Origin: an uncultured Porphyromonas sp.
Lineage (GTDB): Bacteria > Bacteroidota > Bacteroidia > Bacteroidales > Porphyromonadaceae
DNA: 19,284 bases
NCBI GenBank assembly: GCA_900548415.1
Contig: URKO01000001.1
Location: 1-19,284, forward strand
Direction: 5' to 3'
In this document: positions 1-7,659 of the stretch, one piece after another
How the letters are laid out: every line of letters starts with the position of its first letter
Numbering within the stretch: the first letter of the stretch is position 1
Translations under genes and position numbers: made by a program
The notes under the pieces: generated by a model
What the model was told of the DNA's origin: nothing
The model's input: the letters and a program-made list of their open reading frames with translations, nothing else
The model's database searches: none

Positions 1-48
1 CACTAAAGGGTAGTCACGTGGTGCTATAAGTAGTAATAAAAGACAACA

Positions 49-924
49 ATGCGTCGTCTCCTCGAACTCCTTCGTGCTAACCTGCACTGGGTGCTCCTAG
101 TGGTGTGTGAGGCGGTCGCCTTGCTCCTACTCTTTCATGGCAGTCTCTACCACTCATTCGTGGGAGCGGCTGCCAGTTCGTCTGTCGTGGGGAGGATTCA
201 CTCCGAGGGAGCCCGCTGGCGCTCCTACCTCTCGCTACAGCAGGAGAACCAGCAGCTCACGGCACAGCTAGCGACACTCGAAGGACGCTATCTCTCCCTA
301 CAGAGGCAGTTTGAGTACCTCCTCGCAGACACCGTAGTACCGCAAGTGCTGACGCCACTGGACTCCTTAGACACGATCGTTCGAGAGGATCCCAGCTTTA
401 CCTTTGTGACGGCACGGGTCATCAGTTTGACCTATCTCAAGGCAAACAATATGATGACCATAGATCGTGGTGCTCGTGACGGCATCAAGCCTAATATGGG
501 CGTTGTCTCACAGAGCGGTGTCGTAGGCATCGTCGCTCAGGTGGGGCCTCGCTACGCTACGGTCGTGCCGCTCATCAACGAAAGCCTAACCCTCAGCTGC
601 ATGACCCTCCGCGAGGGGCATGTAGGAGATCTCTCGTGGCGACAAAAGCTCTCCCCCACGGAGAGCATCGTGCGGGGCTTGCCCAAGCATGCGCATCTAG
701 CCGTCGGTGATACGATCGTGACTAGTGGCTACTCCGCCATCTTTCCCCCTGGCATGATGATCGGCAAGCTAGAGGGCGAAGGCGCCGAGGGCACACCCCT
801 GACCTATCGTAAGGAGCTACCAGTACTCCTAGCGACAGACTTCGGGCAGCTACACCACGTCTATGTGATAACGGGTGGCGATGCGATCAATCTAGAAGAG
901 CAAGAGCGTAAAGAGGATCTATGA
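49..924 (+). CDS. mreC: Rod shape-determining protein MreC
   Basis: MreC is a bitopic inner-membrane protein whose periplasmic beta domain links the cytoskeletal MreB/MreD machinery to PBP2 during side-wall elongation. The 291-residue product has a short basic N-terminus, one membrane segment at about residues 13-30, and a Gln/Leu-rich coiled coil at about 60-92. The MreC beta domain follows, with recognisable stretches such as MTIDRGARDGI and GVVGIVAQVG near residues 135-165 and VVTSGYSAIFPPGM near 225-240. The length is normal for the family. The stop codon overlaps the mreD start by four bases (ATGA), which suggests translational coupling. mreB would be expected just upstream, outside the window. 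The 48 bases before the start show no clear promoter. Confidence 0.95.
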   Translation: MRRLLELLRANLHWVLLVVCEAVALLLLFHGSLYHSFVGAAASSSVVGRIHSEGARWRSYLSLQQENQQLTAQLATLEGRYLSLQRQFEYLLADTVVPQVLTPLDSLDTIVREDPSFTFVTARVISLTYLKANNMMTIDRGARDGIKPNMGVVSQSGVVGIVAQVGPRYATVVPLINESLTLSCMTLREGHVGDLSWRQKLSPTESIVRGLPKHAHLAVGDTIVTSGYSAIFPPGMMIGKLEGEGAEGTPLTYRKELPVLLATDFGQLHHVYVITGGDAINLEEQERKEDL

Positions 925-1439
925 GACTACAAATGATATGGACCACCCTAGGCATCGTGCTGCTAGTACTACTACAGGTGGAGGTCTTTAACTACATACA
1001 GCTCTTTCGCTATGCGACCCCCTCGGTCTATCTCTTTGCGCTACTACTCTTTAGCGTAGATACTCCAAGAGAGTGGCTCACACTCGTTGGGGCTCTCGTC
1101 GGTCTCTCCGTCGACCTCCTCAGTGGCACCCCTGGACTGCACATGGCCGCCTTGACACTCGTAGGCTTCCTGCGCAACTACCTCCTAGCTCCCGTCGTAG
1201 ACATCGAGAGCAACCTACACCGCGCACCCTCCATGCGCATACATGGCTTGGGCATCTGGCTCGTCATCCTAGAGATGGTCGCGATCCATCAGTTTGTCCT
1301 CTTCACGCTAGACTCGCTAGGCGGATTCGACTGGGAGTACTACGCTCTGCGGATGGGTAGCAGTATGCTCCTGACCTATCTCATCATGATGATCCTGCAG
1401 ATGCTCTTCCTAGAGCACCTACCACGACATCAGAGCTAG
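921..1439 (+). CDS. mreD: Rod shape-determining protein MreD
   Basis: MreD is a small polytopic inner-membrane component of the elongasome. The 172-residue product is very hydrophobic, with about five membrane segments. It carries the family-like stretch GLSVDLLSGTPGLHMAAL near residues 60-78 (a D-x3-G-x-PG pattern), followed by LVGFLRN. Its start lies inside the mreC stop region (four-base overlap), and the PBP2 gene begins 10 bases after its stop, so it sits inside a compact mreC-mreD-mrdA-rodA operon. MreD proteins diverge strongly, so identification rests on the motif, topology, size and position together. Confidence 0.92.
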   Translation: MRLQMIWTTLGIVLLVLLQVEVFNYIQLFRYATPSVYLFALLLFSVDTPREWLTLVGALVGLSVDLLSGTPGLHMAALTLVGFLRNYLLAPVVDIESNLHRAPSMRIHGLGIWLVILEMVAIHQFVLFTLDSLGGFDWEYYALRMGSSMLLTYLIMMILQMLFLEHLPRHQS

Positions 1440-1449
1440 CGGATCAACT

Positions 1450-3306
1450 ATGGAGCGTCCACGTCATCGACTACGCATCGCTGTCCTCCCGCTGATCGCC
1501 ATAGGCATCGTCGTGCTATACGTCATACGGCTCGGCTACCTGCAGCTCGTCAGCTCTGAGTACAAGGAGCGCGCCATGCGCAATGCCCTTTACGAGGAAG
1601 TCATCTTCCCCGATCGAGGCGTCATCTATGACCGCAAGGGGACACTACTCGTCTACAACGAGCCTGCCTACGACCTCCTCGTCACCACCAAAGAGCTCGC
1701 CGACACCCTTGATACGCCTCTACTGGCCAACCTCCTGCACACCTCCGAGACAGAACTACAGGAGCGCATGGCGGCACTGCGAGACCGCTCCATCAACCCT
1801 GGTTACTCACCCTTTACACCGCAACTCTTCTGGTCACAGCTCACCAGTGAGGAGGCGGGATTCATACAGGAGCAGCTCTTCCGTCTACCAGGCTTCACAC
1901 TCCGTCCCCGAGCTGTGCGTCGCTCCGACCAGCCCAATGCCGCTCTGCTACTCGGTTACCTAGGCGAGTCCAGTCCCGAGGAACTCAAAGCCGACAGCAC
2001 CCTCGCGCTCGGTCAGTACGTCGGCAAGAGTGGTGTGGAGCGCACCTACGACAAGACCTTGCGGGGGCACAACGGAGTCAACCTCCTGCTCCGAGATGCT
2101 CGTGGTAGGATCCAAGGAAGCTACAACGACGGAGCCGACGACATCGAGGCAATCCCAGGCGAAGACCTAACCCTCAGTATCGATATCGGTCTGCAGAGCC
2201 TAGGCGAAAAACTCATGCAGGGCAAACGTGGAGCCATCGTCATGATTGAGCCTAAGAGTGGCGAAGTGCTCTGTCTTGTCTCATCACCCACTTACGATGT
2301 GCGACTGCTACAAGGTAAGAGCCTAGGCAAGGCGCATCAGCAGCTCGTGCTGCAGGAGGGCAAGCCACTCTTCAACCGTGCCATCATGGGTACCTATCCC
2401 CCGGGCTCTACCTTCAAGCCCGCCATGGGTGCCTTAATGCTTCAGGAGCGTCTCGTCACCACCTCCACGCTCCTCTCCTGCGCTCGGGGCTATCCTCGTA
2501 TGCGTGGACGACCGGCCTGCCACGGGCACGCCTCTCCGCTCAACCTGCGTAGTGCCTTGACCACCTCCTGCAACGCTTACTTCTGCTGGGGGCTACACTT
2601 CCTACTAGACGACCGCACACACTACCCCAGCGTGCAGGATGCGCTCAATAAGTGGCGCGACTATATGGTAGACTTTGGCTTCGGATACAAGCTCGGCATA
2701 GACCTAGCAGGCGAAAATCGTGGCTTCATACCCAATAGCTCCGTCTACGACCGCGTATATAGCCGCTGGAACTCCTCCACCATCATCTCTCTCTCCATCG
2801 GTCAGGGCGAGGTGCTCCTCACTCCGCTACAGATGGCCAACCTCGCTGCCATCATTGCCAATAGAGGCTACTACTACAAGCCCCATATCGTCCGCAAGAT
2901 CGAGCATACCCCACTAGACTCCGTTTATAGGACGCCTCACCATACGATCGTGTCGCCAGGTTACTGGGAGGAGATCGCACAGGGGATGCATGGCGCCGTC
3001 CTAGCAGGTACATGCCGTCGGGCAAACTTCGCTCCAGGCGAAATCAACGTATGCGGTAAGACCGGCACCGCCGAAAACCGCTTTGGCAAAGACCACTCCG
3101 CCTTCATCGGCTTCGCACCCCTCGAAGACCCCAAAGTGGCCATCAGCGTCTATGTTGAGAACGGTGGCTTCGGAGCCACCTACGGCGTACCCATCGGCCG
3201 CGTCATGATGGAGTATTACCTACGCAATGGCGAGCTATCGGGAGCCTCCCAAGCCATTGCAGAGCAGATCAGCCGACAAAAGATCCTCTACACACACGAC
3301 ACCTAA
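1450..3306 (+). CDS. mrdA: Penicillin-binding protein 2 (class B PBP, peptidoglycan DD-transpeptidase)
   Basis: This is the elongation-specific transpeptidase that cross-links new peptidoglycan in the side wall, working with RodA. The 618-residue protein has one N-terminal membrane anchor (about residues 10-30) and a PBP dimerisation domain starting at FPDRGVIYDRKG (about 53-64). The transpeptidase domain shows all three active-site motifs: STFK with the catalytic Ser at residue 320, SCN (an SxN motif) at 373-375, and KTG at 537-539 within GKTGTAEN. Size and order match MrdA of other Bacteroidota. It sits 10 bases after mreD and 15 bases before rodA. MrdA rather than FtsI is chosen from this context; no C-terminal PASTA domain is visible. 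Confidence 0.96.
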   Translation: MERPRHRLRIAVLPLIAIGIVVLYVIRLGYLQLVSSEYKERAMRNALYEEVIFPDRGVIYDRKGTLLVYNEPAYDLLVTTKELADTLDTPLLANLLHTSETELQERMAALRDRSINPGYSPFTPQLFWSQLTSEEAGFIQEQLFRLPGFTLRPRAVRRSDQPNAALLLGYLGESSPEELKADSTLALGQYVGKSGVERTYDKTLRGHNGVNLLLRDARGRIQGSYNDGADDIEAIPGEDLTLSIDIGLQSLGEKLMQGKRGAIVMIEPKSGEVLCLVSSPTYDVRLLQGKSLGKAHQQLVLQEGKPLFNRAIMGTYPPGSTFKPAMGALMLQERLVTTSTLLSCARGYPRMRGRPACHGHASPLNLRSALTTSCNAYFCWGLHFLLDDRTHYPSVQDALNKWRDYMVDFGFGYKLGIDLAGENRGFIPNSSVYDRVYSRWNSSTIISLSIGQGEVLLTPLQMANLAAIIANRGYYYKPHIVRKIEHTPLDSVYRTPHHTIVSPGYWEEIAQGMHGAVLAGTCRRANFAPGEINVCGKTGTAENRFGKDHSAFIGFAPLEDPKVAISVYVENGGFGATYGVPIGRVMMEYYLRNGELSGASQAIAEQISRQKILYTHDT

Positions 3307-3321
3307 GAATCAACAAGCAGC

Positions 3322-4779
3322 ATGCCATACCTTAGCAAGCAACGACGTAGCAACCTCCTGATGCGCCTCGACTGGCCACTCATCATCCTCTACCTCCTGA
3401 TGGTAGCGGGTGGTTGGCTCGCCATATGCGGAGCTACGTACGACTTCACACCAGGCCATCTCCTAGAGATGGGAGGTCGACCGATGCAGCAGCTGATATG
3501 GATCTCCTTAGCTCTGGTACTGGGTGGCGTCGTACTCCTCATCGACGAAGACCTCTTTGAGTCTGGAGCGCCTTACTTATATATCTTCTTCATACTCCTG
3601 CTCATCGTGACTGCCATCGTAGCACCTGACATCAAAGGCTCCCGCTCGTGGCTCGTCATAGGACCCGTCAGGGTGCAGCCCGCAGAGTTTGCCAAGCTAG
3701 GCACCGCGCTCATGCTCGCCTACTGGCTCAATCGCCCCGAGTTCAAGCTCACCACCCTACGAGGCTATCTAGAGGTCTTTGCGATCATACTCCTACCGAT
3801 GGCAATCATCATCCTACAGAGCGAGACAGGGTCGGCACTCGTCTTCTGCGCCTTCTTCCTAGCACTCTATCGTGAGGGCCTCTCAGGTGCTTTCCTCCTC
3901 CTCGCCTCGCTGGCCGTGATGCTCTTTGTAGTGGCACTCATGCTCGCTGACGTTAGCTGGGGCGCCACCGATGCTAGTCGCCTCCTCATCTGTAGCATCA
4001 TTTCAGTAGCTACGATCCTCTACCTCAGCAGCATCGTACGGTGGAAGCCCCGTGAGCGACGCATCTTGTGGATCGTCAGCATCGTATACTTCGTCGGCAT
4101 GTATGTCTCTCTGCGCTGGCTGCAGATCGACTACAGCTACGTCGCACTGATACTGATGAGCTGCATCATCCTCTTCTGCTTCGTTCGCGCCCTACTGCAC
4201 TACTCCCGCACCTACCTCTTAGTCGGCATAGCCAGCTTAGGGCTGCTCGCCTTCTCGCTCTCCGTCGAGTACGTCTACAACGACATCCTCGCACCGCACC
4301 AGCAAATGCGTATAGCTGTGTCGCTCGGCATCGAGCAGGATCCACGCGGCGCTGGGTACAATGTGGATCAAGCAAAGATCGCCATCGGCTCAGGCGGACT
4401 CACAGGCAAAGGGTTCCTTCAGGGCACCCAGACGAAGCTCAAGTATGTTCCCGAGCAAGACACCGACTTCATCTTCTGCACCATCGGTGAGGAGCAAGGT
4501 TTTGCGGGCTCCGTTGGTTTGCTCCTTCTCTTCCTCACCATGATACTACGCATCATGTGGCGAGCGGAGCGGCACCCCTCCACCTTCGGGCGGGTCTATG
4601 GCTACTGCCTAGCGTGCGTCTTGATCTTTCACCTTATGGTCAATGTAGGTATGGTGCTAGGATTGGTGCCCGTCATCGGCATCCCTCTCCCCTTCTTCAT
4701 CTACTGCGGCTCCTCTCTCTGGGGCTTCTCGCTCATGCTCGCCCTCTTCCTCAAGATCGACGCTTCGGGCAAGCGATAG
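3322..4779 (+). CDS. rodA: Peptidoglycan glycosyltransferase RodA (SEDS family)
   Basis: RodA polymerises lipid II into glycan strands as the partner of PBP2. The 485-residue polytopic protein has the SEDS hallmarks: RSWLVIGPVRVQPAEFAKLG (about 108-127), GAGYNVDQAKIAIGSGGLTG (about 343-362) and PEQDTDFIFCTIGEEQG (about 377-393), which contains the Asp (about 382) aligned by eye with the essential Asp of this family. The C-terminus has VPVIGIPLPFF near residue 455. It is roughly 100 residues longer than E. coli RodA. The extra length lies between about residues 205 and 310 and adds several hydrophobic segments. FtsW is less likely because the gene follows mrdA directly. It is the last gene of the mre operon. 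Confidence 0.95.
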   Translation: MPYLSKQRRSNLLMRLDWPLIILYLLMVAGGWLAICGATYDFTPGHLLEMGGRPMQQLIWISLALVLGGVVLLIDEDLFESGAPYLYIFFILLLIVTAIVAPDIKGSRSWLVIGPVRVQPAEFAKLGTALMLAYWLNRPEFKLTTLRGYLEVFAIILLPMAIIILQSETGSALVFCAFFLALYREGLSGAFLLLASLAVMLFVVALMLADVSWGATDASRLLICSIISVATILYLSSIVRWKPRERRILWIVSIVYFVGMYVSLRWLQIDYSYVALILMSCIILFCFVRALLHYSRTYLLVGIASLGLLAFSLSVEYVYNDILAPHQQMRIAVSLGIEQDPRGAGYNVDQAKIAIGSGGLTGKGFLQGTQTKLKYVPEQDTDFIFCTIGEEQGFAGSVGLLLLFLTMILRIMWRAERHPSTFGRVYGYCLACVLIFHLMVNVGMVLGLVPVIGIPLPFFIYCGSSLWGFSLMLALFLKIDASGKR

Positions 4780-4824
4780 ACGTGTAGCCCGCTGTAGACG
4801 ATGCTGTAACTTTCGTTCGACAAC

Positions 4825-4844
4825 GGACGCTCGACCGAGCGTCC
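4825..4844. repeat. Perfect 9-bp inverted repeat after rodA
   Basis: GGACGCTCG and CGAGCGTCC flank a two-base centre (AC), 45 bases after the rodA stop. As RNA it could form a strong GC-rich hairpin, so it may end mre operon transcription, but no T-run follows as in a classical intrinsic terminator. It could equally be a dispersed intergenic palindrome. The inverted repeat is certain; its role is not. Confidence 0.6.
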
Positions 4845-4850
4845 CTACAA

Positions 4851-4880
4851 ATCGTTACTCGTTTCATCGTTACTCGTTTC
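4851..4880. repeat. 15-bp tandem direct repeat, two perfect copies
   Basis: ATCGTTACTCGTTTC occurs twice head to tail (4851-4865 and 4866-4880) in the spacer between rodA and the mannose-1-phosphate guanylyltransferase gene. A related copy with 17 of 20 matching bases (comparing 4849-4868) lies at 13220-13239, also intergenic. No function is evident. Confidence 0.75.
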
Positions 4881-4908
4881 GCTGTGACACAACGGACATC
4901 CTCTTTCA

Positions 4909-4939
4909 TTGCGTGGCACCCTTTTTATTAGTAGCTTTG
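4909..4939 (+). promoter_or_regulatory. Predicted Bacteroidota-type promoter for manC
   Basis: TTG at 4909-4911 is followed after 20 bases by TAGCTTTG at 4932-4939, which fits the Bacteroidota -33/-7 pattern (TTG, about 20 bases, TAnnTTTG). Transcription would start a few bases further on, leaving a leader of about 25 bases before the ATG at 4970. This is the best promoter match seen by eye in the window. Confidence 0.65.
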
Positions 4940-4969
4940 TAACAACAAACTCAAGACAACTCAACTCTC

Positions 4970-6058
4970 ATGGAGCATTACTATTGTGTCATCATGAGTG
5001 GCGGGGTGGGAAGTCGCTTTTGGCCTATCTCACGTCAGTCACGACCCAAGCAATTTCTAGACTTCTTCGGTACGGGGAGTTCACTCCTACAGGATACGTA
5101 CAAGCGGTTCCTGCGGATCGTCCCGGAGGATCACATCTACATCGTCACCCACGCCGACTATGTCGACCTAACTCTCGAGCAGCTCCCAGGACTCAAGCGT
5201 GACCAAATCCTCACCGAGCCTCTACGACGCAACACAGCTCCATGTATCGCCTACGCCTGCTACCATATCCAGCAGCGAGACCCTAAGGCTTCGATCGTCG
5301 TGGCGGCTTCGGACCATGTCATTATGAACGAGGACAACTTCGTACAGACGGTCAGCCAGGCACTTCACTTTTCGTCACTACATCCTTACCTCCTGACGCT
5401 AGGCATCAAGCCCACGGCTCCCGAGACGGGATACGGATACATACAGGTGGATTCTAGTGAAAAGCCTCTCGATGGGCAATATCACAAGGTCAAGGTCTTT
5501 ACCGAAAAACCCAATCGTGAGATGGCCGAGATATTTGTCTCCTGTGGCGAGTTCCTCTGGAACAGCGGTATGTTCGTCTGGCATGTCAAGACGATCCTAG
5601 ATGCTTTTGCCAAGTATATGCCCGAGGTGAGCAGACTCTTTACCGAGCGGGCTAGCGACTTCGGCACCGACCGTGAGCGGGAAGCGATCGAGGAGATCTA
5701 CCCCTACTGTCCGAGCATATCGATCGACTACGGGGTCTTGGAAAAAGCGGACAACGTGCTGGTCACGCCGGCTACCTTTGGCTGGGCTGATCTAGGCACC
5801 TGGGGCGCGCTCTATGACCAGAGCTCCAAGGATCAGACGGGCAATGTGACAAATCACGAGAAGACCCGATTCTACGAGTCGATGAATAATATCCTCTACA
5901 TTGATGACCCTGACCTGCTGGCAGTCGTGCAGGGCGTCGATGATTGTATCATCGCTAAGCATGGTAACGTGCTGCTCATCTGCAAGCGTGAGGCGGAGCA
6001 AAGTATCAAGAACTATGTCACCGATGTGGAGATAGAGGCTGGACAGGACTACATCTGA
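4970..6058 (+). CDS. manC: Mannose-1-phosphate guanylyltransferase
   Basis: The enzyme makes GDP-mannose from mannose-1-phosphate and GTP, supplying mannose- and fucose-type residues for LPS, capsule and glycoproteins. The 362-residue product has the nucleotidyltransferase signature GGVGSRFWPISR with PKQFL (about residues 11-30), then ASDHVI (about 113-118), FTEKP (about 177-181) and LWNSGMF (about 196-202). The length matches the single-domain form, lacking the C-terminal phosphomannose isomerase half of fused ManC/AlgA enzymes. A good promoter lies just upstream and the DUF2851 gene follows after 16 bases, so the two are probably cotranscribed. A related guanylyl- or thymidylyltransferase is a remote alternative. 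Confidence 0.92.
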   Translation: MEHYYCVIMSGGVGSRFWPISRQSRPKQFLDFFGTGSSLLQDTYKRFLRIVPEDHIYIVTHADYVDLTLEQLPGLKRDQILTEPLRRNTAPCIAYACYHIQQRDPKASIVVAASDHVIMNEDNFVQTVSQALHFSSLHPYLLTLGIKPTAPETGYGYIQVDSSEKPLDGQYHKVKVFTEKPNREMAEIFVSCGEFLWNSGMFVWHVKTILDAFAKYMPEVSRLFTERASDFGTDREREAIEEIYPYCPSISIDYGVLEKADNVLVTPATFGWADLGTWGALYDQSSKDQTGNVTNHEKTRFYESMNNILYIDDPDLLAVVQGVDDCIIAKHGNVLLICKREAEQSIKNYVTDVEIEAGQDYI

Positions 6059-6074
6059 TCTGACCAAATAGACG

Positions 6075-7418
6075 ATGCAGGAGACGTGGCTACACCAGAT
6101 ATGGGGCAATAGGCTATACGAGTCGCTCATCTTCGAGCCACACCCCTGCATACCCGAGGGGGTGACACCGATCGTCATCGACCCAGGGCGATACAATACC
6201 AACGGCGGCCCAGACTTTAGCAATCTCAAGCTACGCATAGGGCCTTTGACCTGGGCGGGCAATGGGGAGATCCATTGCCAGGCGACGGACTGGCTGCGCC
6301 ATGGGCACCAGCTGGACCCAGCCTACAATAATGTGCTCCTACATATCGTGCTGCAGGACGATGGCCCCATCTCTCTGCAGGCTGGCACGCCACCTATCAC
6401 CTGCCGTATGCAGATCAATCCTGACTTGCTGGCCATAGCGCAGCAACTCACTGAGGCTCCGCAGATACCTCGCTGCGGGGAGGCTTGTAGCCAGCTTTCC
6501 GAAGAGGTGCAGGCCGACTGGTTTGCACAGCTTACGCGCGAGCGACTGGACAAGAAGTGCCTGCAGATAGAGGCGGCGATGAGTTTTTTCAAGGGAGATC
6601 TAGCAGCGGTGACCCATCTCTTCCTAATGCGCTACCTAGGGGGTAAGGTGAATAATGATGCTTTCGAGCAGATTGCTCGCCAGCTCTCCCCATCGATCCT
6701 ACTCAAGCACAAGACTGCACCTTTGGCCCTCGAAGCTCTACTCCTGGGCATGGGCGGACTGCTAAAGAGTGACCCGATATCCCCAGAGGTAGACCAGTAT
6801 AGGGAGCGACTGTGTGAGGAGTTTACCTTCCTAGCACATAAGTACCACCTGTCTCCCCTACCGCCAGGAACCATCCGTATGCTACGGCTGCGCCCGAGTG
6901 CCTTTCCGCATCGTCGGCTGGCTTACCTTGCAGCACTATACTACCATAGTGACAATCTGCCAGGAGAGCTACTCCGCACATCCTCTCTGTCGCATCTCGA
7001 GCAGCTGCTCACCGTCACACCCACCGACTACTGGCAGCGGCACTACCACTGGGGGAGCGAGACGAGTGCTCAGCTTGGCACCATAGGACGATCGACCATC
7101 GAAAGCATTGCGATCAATGTGGTCATACCGCTCCAGTACTACCTTACGAAGGAGCGTGACCTGCTCGGGCTCTCCCTAGCGAGCGACTCGCTGATGAGTG
7201 CACACGACCTCCCCGCGGAGCGCAACAGCGTCGTGCGTCGCTTCGTCCACGAGGGGCTGCGCCCTGGCAGTGCTTACGACACGCAGGCACTCCTGCAGCT
7301 CTACGGAAACTATTGTGAGCCACGTCGCTGCTGGCTGTGTCCCGTAGGGCGTACGCTCCTACAGAGCTATGGAGCCATGACCCTACCGCCCTCTGTCGGG
7401 GAGGCAACCCACAAATAA
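6075..7418 (+). CDS. DUF2851 family protein of unknown function
   Basis: The 447-residue soluble-looking protein has no signal peptide or membrane segment. It matches my recollection of the DUF2851 family found in Bacteroidota: it opens with LHQIWGNRLY and continues with RYNTNGGPDFSNLKLRIG and GNGEIHCQATDW (about residues 39-69). Near the C-terminus a cysteine cluster C414-x4-C419-x2-C422 sits in CEPRRCWLCPVG, which suggests a metal or Fe-S site by inference. The family has no established function that I know. It starts 16 bases after manC, so an operon is likely, though a shared role is not shown. Its 3' end faces the mnmA train across a 511-base gap. Confidence 0.85.
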   Translation: MQETWLHQIWGNRLYESLIFEPHPCIPEGVTPIVIDPGRYNTNGGPDFSNLKLRIGPLTWAGNGEIHCQATDWLRHGHQLDPAYNNVLLHIVLQDDGPISLQAGTPPITCRMQINPDLLAIAQQLTEAPQIPRCGEACSQLSEEVQADWFAQLTRERLDKKCLQIEAAMSFFKGDLAAVTHLFLMRYLGGKVNNDAFEQIARQLSPSILLKHKTAPLALEALLLGMGGLLKSDPISPEVDQYRERLCEEFTFLAHKYHLSPLPPGTIRMLRLRPSAFPHRRLAYLAALYYHSDNLPGELLRTSSLSHLEQLLTVTPTDYWQRHYHWGSETSAQLGTIGRSTIESIAINVVIPLQYYLTKERDLLGLSLASDSLMSAHDLPAERNSVVRRFVHEGLRPGSAYDTQALLQLYGNYCEPRRCWLCPVGRTLLQSYGAMTLPPSVGEATHK

Positions 7419-7455
7419 GGCTACCCACACCTCTACAAGCACCCTGTGACATCTG

Positions 7456-7470
7456 GAGACTGTTGCAAAA
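7456..7470. other. Motif resembling an IS5-family terminal repeat
   Basis: GAGACTGTTGCAAAA resembles from memory the GAGACnnTTGCAAAA ends of IS5-family elements. Neither a matching inverted copy nor a transposase was found nearby, so it could be a lone relic or chance. It lies six bases before the miniature element. Confidence 0.25.
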
Positions 7471-7476
7471 GTCAAC

Positions 7477-7577
7477 CAAGGCTGACGCATTATATATAAT
7501 GAGCACATTGACTTCTCTATTCTTCATTTGTCGTTACGTGTAGCTCCTGACAGAGCGATTATAAGGCATCAGCCCTG
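7477..7577. mobile_element. Miniature inverted-repeat element related to the ISAs1-family IS at 19058
   Basis: The left end CAAGGCTGACGCATTATA (7477-7494) matches the IS end at 19058-19075 at 17 of 18 bases. The right end, read on the other strand from 7577, is CAGGGCTGATGCCTTATAAT and matches the same IS end at 18 of 20. The two ends are therefore imperfect inverted repeats bounding about 101 bp with no coding capacity. That is the form of a non-autonomous derivative (MITE). No 8-10 bp target duplication is visible at its borders, so it is either old or its exact limits differ slightly. A 14-bp palindrome, CATTATATATAATG, lies at 7488-7501. Confidence 0.65.
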
Positions 7578-7597
7578 GCGGAGAAAACTCAACGCCA
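7576..7597. repeat. Hairpin TGGCG-GAG-AAAA-CTC-AA-CGCCA
   Basis: Five outer and three inner base pairs enclose an AAAA loop with a two-base bulge, starting at the right end of the miniature element. It could help end DUF2851 transcripts, but no T-run follows. Chance formation is possible. Confidence 0.35.
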
Positions 7598-7659
7598 CGT
7601 CGTTACAATAATTCAGAGCCGACTACATATCAAAACAGCCCTGTGTCGGGGAAAACTGA

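Noticed and set aside
14..21. CACGTGG upstream of mreC as a member of the palindrome family
   Set aside because: It is a single copy without the CC arm or a neighbour at 22 bp, so it is likely chance.
5792..6262. 156-codon minus-strand open frame spanning the manC/DUF2851 junction
   Set aside because: It overlaps two well-supported genes and shows no recognisable domain.
7467..7593. AAAGTCAAC (7468-7476) and AAACTCAAC (7585-7593) as a target duplication of the miniature element
   Set aside because: The right copy begins eight bases beyond the element end and has one mismatch, so it does not directly flank the insertion.
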